Assembly (NCBI GenBank): GCA_036833805.1
Contig: DAITPA010000022.1
Coordinates: 1-27,697 of the forward strand
Length of the DNA: 27,697 nt
Source of the DNA: PALSA-1196 sp036833805
Lineage (GTDB): Bacteria > Pseudomonadota > Gammaproteobacteria > Steroidobacterales > Steroidobacteraceae
Direction of reading: 5' to 3'
Shown in pieces: positions 23,724-27,697 of the stretch. The notes beneath the pieces are model-generated. The model was not told the origin of the DNA. It made no database searches and saw only the letters and a list, made by a program, of their open reading frames with translations. Each line of letters starts with the position of its first letter. Position 1 is the stretch's first letter. The position numbers were made by a program, and so were the translations under genes.

Positions 23724-26042
23724 ATGGTCCGCAGGCCGCGGAAATATCGCCTGCGGCGCCTGCTTCTGGGCGGCGTTCTCGGCGTCCTGGTCGCCGGCGT
23801 CGTGCTTGTCGGCCTCTTCTATATTTACGTAGATCACGTCGTCACACAGCAGTTCCAGGGTCGCCGTTGGACGCTGCCGGCACAGGTGTTTGCTGCGCCG
23901 CTTGAACTGTACGTGGGCGCGCCGCTATCCCTAAGCGATCTCACGGCCGAGCTTGCGCGCCTGCAGTACCGCGCGCGCGACAAGCTCGATCGGCCGGGCA
24001 GCTACCACCTGCAGAATGACCGCATCGAGATCGCGCTGCGGGCAACACGCTTCGCCGATGAGATGCGCGCGGCACAGACGCTTAGCATCGCGGCAGGAGC
24101 ACGCTCGATCGAAGTGCTGCGCGACAGCGGCGGCCATGATCTGCCGATATTGCGGCTTGATCCCCTCCTCATTGGCAGCATTTTCCCGACTCACGGCGAG
24201 GATCGCATCGTCGTCACGCCTGCGGAGGTGCCGGCCTTACTGCCGGCAGCGCTGAAGGCGGTCGAGGATCGCAAATTCGACACGCATCACGGCGTTGATC
24301 CTGCCGCCGTCGCGCGCGCGATGTGGATTGATCTGCGCTCGCACCAGATCGCGCAAGGCGGAAGCACGCTCACGCAGCAGCTCGTGAAGAGCTATTTTCT
24401 CGACTCCCGCCAGACTATCGGCCGCAAGGCGCGCGAGGCTCTCATGGCTATCGCGCTCGAGTCGCACTTCAGCAAGACCGATCTCATGAACGCGTACATC
24501 AATGAGATTTATCTCGGTCAAGACGGCGACCGCGCCGTGCATGGCTTTGGCCTTGCGAGCCAGTTCTACTTTGGCAAGCCGCTCGGCGAGATCGAGCTGT
24601 CGGAGCTGAGCCTGCTGGTCGCGATCGTGCGTGGGCCGTCCTACTACGATCCGCGCCGGCACCCGGAGCGCGCCCTCGCGCGGCGCAATCTCGTCCTCAA
24701 ATTAATGGCCGATCTCAGCGTCATAACTCCCCAAGATGCGCAGAGCGCGAGCAGCCGTCCGCTTGGTGTTACGAGTCGCGGCGCGGGTGCTTATTACCCC
24801 TCCTATCTCGACTTTGTACGGCGCACTTTGCGGCGTGACTATCGCGACAGCGATCTCACCCAGGAAGGGCTCAAAATCTTCACGAGCCTAGAGCCGCGTG
24901 CGCAGGATGAGGCCGAGCAGACGCTCGATCGCGAGCTCACGCGCCTGGAACGCTCGCGGCGGCCCACCAATGCGTCTCTGGATGGCGCGATCGTCATCAC
25001 GGCACCCGCAAGCGGCGATGTGATCGCAATCGTCGGCGGACGACGCGTCGGCTACAGCGGCTTCAATCGAGCACTCGACGCCGCCCGCCCGATCGGCTCT
25101 CTGGTAAAGCCGTTTGTCTATCTGACCGCGCTCGAAACGCATCGCTACAATCTCGCGAGCATCGTGCAGGATGCCCCGGTAGACATTCGTCTGCCGAACG
25201 GCGGGCACTGGCGCCCGGTCAATTTCACGCACCAGACCTACGGGCCGGTGCCGCTGGTGCGCGCGCTCGCCGAATCATTGAACCTCGCAACGGTCGCGGT
25301 CGGCATGGACATCGGCGTCACACACGTCGCGCAGACGTTGCAGCGCTTTGGCCTGGAGCGCGCTCCCGCGCAGGTTCCCGCGCTCCTCTTGGGCGCGGTC
25401 AACGCGACGCCCGTTGAAGTGGCGCAGCTATACACCGGGCTTGCCAATGGCGGCTATCGCACGCCGCTACGTGCGGTGCGCGCGGTGATCAGCGCATCCG
25501 GTGAGCCGCTCAAGGCATTTCCTCTTGAGCTCACTCCAATCGCGCAGCCTGATGTGGTCTTCGAAGTTGATCAGATGATGCAGCAGGTGATCGAGCGCGG
25601 TACGGGTCGCGCCGCACGCACGGTGCTGCCGGCCGATCTCGTCGTGGTGGGCAAATCCGGTTCCACATCGGACCTGCGCGACAGTTGGTTCGCGGGATTT
25701 TCGGGCAGTCATCTGGAAGTGGTTTGGGTCGGCTACGACGACAATCACCCCACGGGCTTTACCGGCGCTGCGGCCGCGCTCGCCGTCTGGTCGCGCGTGC
25801 TCGCGGGGCTGGGCACCACGTCCTGGAGCGCCGCCACGCCTGAATCGCTGACCGATGTATCGATTGACTATCTCACCGGCCTGCAGCTTGAGGCCGGTTG
25901 CAAAGACAAGAACAATGACGCGATCCGTATCGCCGTTCCGGTCAGCACGCAGCTTGCGAAGCAGCCGGGCTGCGTGGGCGCGCTCGAACCGGGATTTGCT
26001 GAGCGCGTGGGTGAGCGGCTGCGCGCTATCATTCACAAATGA
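23724..26042 (+). CDS. mrcB: Penicillin-binding protein 1B (class A, bifunctional)
   Basis: The 772-residue inner-membrane protein has a short basic cytoplasmic tail, a membrane helix (about 13-36) and a UB2H-type region (about 50-145: LPAQVFAAPLELYVGAPLS). The GT51 glycosyltransferase domain (about 170-340) has VEDRKFDTHHGVDP (Glu181), QGGSTLTQQLVKS and NAYINEIYLGQ. The transpeptidase domain has Ser459/Lys462 (PIGSLVKPF), Ser518-Leu-Asn520 and a KSG triad at 644-646. PBP1B proteins usually have KTG there, so Ser for Thr is a conservative but uncommon change. It polymerises and cross-links peptidoglycan. It starts five bases after the lysine/DAP fusion gene, a fitting neighbour since DAP is a cell-wall precursor, and overlaps the next gene by four bases. 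Confidence 0.95.
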   Translation: MVRRPRKYRLRRLLLGGVLGVLVAGVVLVGLFYIYVDHVVTQQFQGRRWTLPAQVFAAPLELYVGAPLSLSDLTAELARLQYRARDKLDRPGSYHLQNDRIEIALRATRFADEMRAAQTLSIAAGARSIEVLRDSGGHDLPILRLDPLLIGSIFPTHGEDRIVVTPAEVPALLPAALKAVEDRKFDTHHGVDPAAVARAMWIDLRSHQIAQGGSTLTQQLVKSYFLDSRQTIGRKAREALMAIALESHFSKTDLMNAYINEIYLGQDGDRAVHGFGLASQFYFGKPLGEIELSELSLLVAIVRGPSYYDPRRHPERALARRNLVLKLMADLSVITPQDAQSASSRPLGVTSRGAGAYYPSYLDFVRRTLRRDYRDSDLTQEGLKIFTSLEPRAQDEAEQTLDRELTRLERSRRPTNASLDGAIVITAPASGDVIAIVGGRRVGYSGFNRALDAARPIGSLVKPFVYLTALETHRYNLASIVQDAPVDIRLPNGGHWRPVNFTHQTYGPVPLVRALAESLNLATVAVGMDIGVTHVAQTLQRFGLERAPAQVPALLLGAVNATPVEVAQLYTGLANGGYRTPLRAVRAVISASGEPLKAFPLELTPIAQPDVVFEVDQMMQQVIERGTGRAARTVLPADLVVVGKSGSTSDLRDSWFAGFSGSHLEVVWVGYDDNHPTGFTGAAAALAVWSRVLAGLGTTSWSAATPESLTDVSIDYLTGLQLEAGCKDKNNDAIRIAVPVSTQLAKQPGCVGALEPGFAERVGERLRAIIHK

Positions 26043-26539
26043 TGCGTCAGGTGTTAATCGCTTTGCTGCTCGTCGTTCCCGCGGCGTGCTCGCTCACACG
26101 CGGTGCGCGCAACCCAGCAGCCGCGGCCGCATCCTCGGAAGCGGCGCCGGCGGACGCCGAAGCCGCTGCCAACGCGCCCGCACCGCCAGCGCCCACGCGG
26201 CAGTACCACCTGAGCGGGGCCGCGAGCGCTCTTGTGACCCAGGCTCATGCGCGCGCCGCGGCCGGTGACTATCCGGCCGCGACCGCGACGCTTGAGCGGG
26301 CACTGCGCATCGAGCCTGAAAACCCTTTGACGTGGATCGAGCTCGGACGGGTTCAGCTCGCCGCTGGGAATGCGGCACAGGCGGACAATATGGGACACAA
26401 AGCCGTTGCGCTTGCAAGCGGCGATCCCAACGCCCAAGCCGCCGCGTGGCGGCTCATCAGCGACGCGCTGCGGGTGCGCGGCCGCAATCAGGAAGCGGCC
26501 ACCGCCAGCGCGCGCGCCGACACGCTCGCGCCGCACTGA
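26039..26539 (+). CDS. TPR-containing lipoprotein
   Basis: The 166-residue protein has a lipoprotein signal (lipobox PAAC, about Cys17), an Ala/Pro-rich linker (about 25-52) and a TPR region (about 60-160): ASALVTQAHARAAAGDYPAATATLERALRIEPENPLTW, followed by a second repeat IELGRVQLAAGNAAQADNMGHKAVAL. The start ATGATG overlaps the PBP1B stop (26039-26042), so the pair is translationally coupled. A TPR lipoprotein linked to PBP1B might be an activator or scaffold like outer-membrane Lpo proteins, but there is no LpoB sequence similarity I can see, so this is speculation. It is convergent with hisIE 15 bases downstream. Confidence 0.85.
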   Translation: MMRQVLIALLLVVPAACSLTRGARNPAAAAASSEAAPADAEAAANAPAPPAPTRQYHLSGAASALVTQAHARAAAGDYPAATATLERALRIEPENPLTWIELGRVQLAAGNAAQADNMGHKAVALASGDPNAQAAAWRLISDALRVRGRNQEAATASARADTLAPH

Positions 26540-26554
26540 TCGACATAATTGAAT

Positions 26555-27196
26555 CTACCGTGTGTGGCGCGCCGCAAGCTCCGCGACCACGCTCGCAAGC
26601 GGCAAGCCCCGGCTCTTTAGCAAGACCAGCATATGAAAGATGAGGTCGGCGGCTTCGGCGACGACCTTGTCGTCACTGGGCGCAACGGCCGCGAGCGCAA
26701 GTTCCAACCCTTCCTCACCGACCTTCTGCGCGATGCGGGTCGCGCCCTGTGCAACAAGACGCGCCGTGTAGCTGCCTTGCGGCTGCTCCGCGACGCGCTT
26801 TTCGATCACCGCCTCAAGCAACGCAAGAAACGCCAGCGGCTCGGCTGCACTAACGGCTGCATCGCCAAAACAACTGCGCGTACCCAGGTGGCAAACAGGA
26901 CCCGCGGCGCGTGCACTCACCAACACACAGTCCCGATCGCAGTCTGCGCGCACGGCAACAAGCTCAAGTGCATGGCCGGAGGTCTCACCTTTTTCCCACA
27001 GACGCTGCCTGCTGCGGCTGAAGAACACGACGCGCCCGCGTTCGAGCGTGGCGTGCAGTGCCGCGGCGTTCATGTAGCCGAGCATCAATACCCCGCCGCT
27101 GTCCGCGTCCTGCACGATCGCCGGCAAAAGTCCCGCGCCCTTCGCGAAGTCGAGCGTGTCGACGTCGTTGAGCGTAAGCGGCGCACCCTGCCTCAC
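26555..27196 (-). CDS. hisI: Bifunctional phosphoribosyl-AMP cyclohydrolase / phosphoribosyl-ATP pyrophosphohydrolase
   Basis: The 213-residue protein has the HisI domain first (about 1-115): VLMLGYMNAAALHATLERGRVVFFSRSRQRLWEKGETSGH, the metal-binding RADCDRDCVLV and VCHLGTRSCF. The HisE domain follows (about 122-213): LEAVIEKRVAE, GSYTARLVAQGATRIAQKVGEEGLELALAA and AADLIFHMLVLL. The fused HisIE carries out steps two and three of histidine synthesis. The start is GTG at 27196, overlapping the hisF stop at 27193-27195, which supports translational coupling and the choice of start. Motifs look complete. Confidence 0.95.
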   Translation of the reverse strand: MRQGAPLTLNDVDTLDFAKGAGLLPAIVQDADSGGVLMLGYMNAAALHATLERGRVVFFSRSRQRLWEKGETSGHALELVAVRADCDRDCVLVSARAAGPVCHLGTRSCFGDAAVSAAEPLAFLALLEAVIEKRVAEQPQGSYTARLVAQGATRIAQKVGEEGLELALAAVAPSDDKVVAEAADLIFHMLVLLKSRGLPLASVVAELAARHTR

Positions 27197-27697
27197 AGCC
27201 GCACCTCGATACCGGCGCTGCGCAGCTCGTGCTTCAAGTCAGCGATGGCAAGCGCACCGGAATGAAACACACTCGCCGCGAGCGCGGCGTCAACACCGGC
27301 GTGTGCGAACACCTCGACAAAGTGGGAAACCCTGCCGGCGCCGCCCGAGGCCACGAGCGGCACGTCGCAACAGGCGCGCAGTGCCGTCAACTGCTCAATA
27401 TCATAGCCGCGCTGCACGCCGTCACTTCCCATGCAGTTGAGGACGATCTCGCCGGCGCCGCGCGCCTGCACCTCGCGGGCCCACGCCAAGGTATCGCGCC
27501 CGCTGTCGCGCGCGCGCTGCACGTCGCCGGTGAATTGAAACACGCGATAGCCCGACGCTGTGAGCCGACTGTCAATACCGACGACCACACATTGCGAGCC
27601 AAAGCGGGCGCTTAGGTCCTCGATGAGGCGTGGAGCGGCGAGAGCAGGGGAGTTCACCGAGACCTTCTCCGCACCGGCATTCAGCACCATCTCGGCG
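27193..27697 (-). CDS. hisF: Imidazole glycerol phosphate synthase subunit HisF, C-terminal part (start outside window)
   Basis: The frame is open at the right edge of the window. The visible 167 residues start AEMVLNAGAEKVSVNSPALAA and continue with CVVVGIDSR, the phosphate-binding segments and VLNCMGSDGVQRGYD, where the aspartate is the second catalytic acid of HisF. The end is DVPLVASGGAGRVSHFVEVFAHAGVDAALAASVFH. HisF uses ammonia from HisH to make imidazole glycerol phosphate and AICAR. It precedes hisIE in the same operon with a four-base overlap, the classical hisF-hisI order. The N-terminal part with the first catalytic Asp is outside the window. Confidence 0.96.
   Translation of the reverse strand, partial: AEMVLNAGAEKVSVNSPALAAPRLIEDLSARFGSQCVVVGIDSRLTASGYRVFQFTGDVQRARDSGRDTLAWAREVQARGAGEIVLNCMGSDGVQRGYDIEQLTALRACCDVPLVASGGAGRVSHFVEVFAHAGVDAALAASVFHSGALAIADLKHELRSAGIEVRL

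Overview
The window is dense, GC-rich chromosomal DNA with short gaps and many ATGA/GTGA start-stop overlaps. It looks like a Gram-negative proteobacterium: a PBP1B-type class A penicillin-binding protein with a UB2H region, several lipoboxes, a TorF-type outer-membrane barrel, and a fused aspartate kinase/diaminopimelate decarboxylase. From memory that fusion is typical of Xanthomonadales-like Gammaproteobacteria, so a Xanthomonadales/Nevskiales/Steroidobacterales-type bacterium is my best guess, as inference only. I saw no tRNA, rRNA, CRISPR array, insertion sequence or prophage gene.

Layout. 1-2254: the 3' part of a sensor histidine kinase (+), a small P-loop kinase (-) that overlaps it tail to tail, a DUF4136-type lipoprotein (+), and the small cytochrome c of a sulfite dehydrogenase (-). 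2251-4601: the molybdenum sulfite dehydrogenase subunit and, upstream on the same strand, the phenylacetate repressor PaaX. 4707-13048: a tight + strand phenylacetyl-CoA degradation operon, paaA-B-C-D-E-G, a hydroxyacyl-CoA dehydrogenase in the paaH position, paaZ, and a divergent crotonase. 13086-13814: a TorF-like outer-membrane protein. 13909-16530: ECF sigma factor, zinc-finger anti-sigma factor and a subtilisin-family lipoprotein. 16781-18539: a 3-methyladenine DNA glycosylase (-) head to head with an L,D-transpeptidase (+). 18580-19832: a second ECF sigma/anti-sigma pair of SigK/RskA type (-). 19965-26539: SAM hydroxide adenosyltransferase, a small acidic protein, aspartokinase/DAP decarboxylase, PBP1B and a TPR lipoprotein (+). 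26555-27697: hisIE and the C-terminal part of hisF (-).

The central theme is aerobic phenylacetate catabolism. PaaABCDE would epoxidise phenylacetyl-CoA, PaaG would isomerise the epoxide to the oxepin, PaaZ would open and oxidise the ring, and the dehydrogenase and crotonase would serve the later beta-oxidation steps. The ligase (paaK), thiolase (paaJ) and thioesterase (paaI) are not in this window. The most striking anomaly is PaaE: the whole FAD-binding domain is missing and the nucleotide-binding domain is degenerate, while the plant-type 2Fe-2S domain is intact. The epoxidase here probably takes electrons from another reductase. The second notable module is the sigma/anti-sigma/subtilisin cassette. 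The anti-sigma factor has an extracytoplasmic domain that looks like a subtilase propeptide, and the adjacent protease has lost the usual oxyanion-hole Asn.
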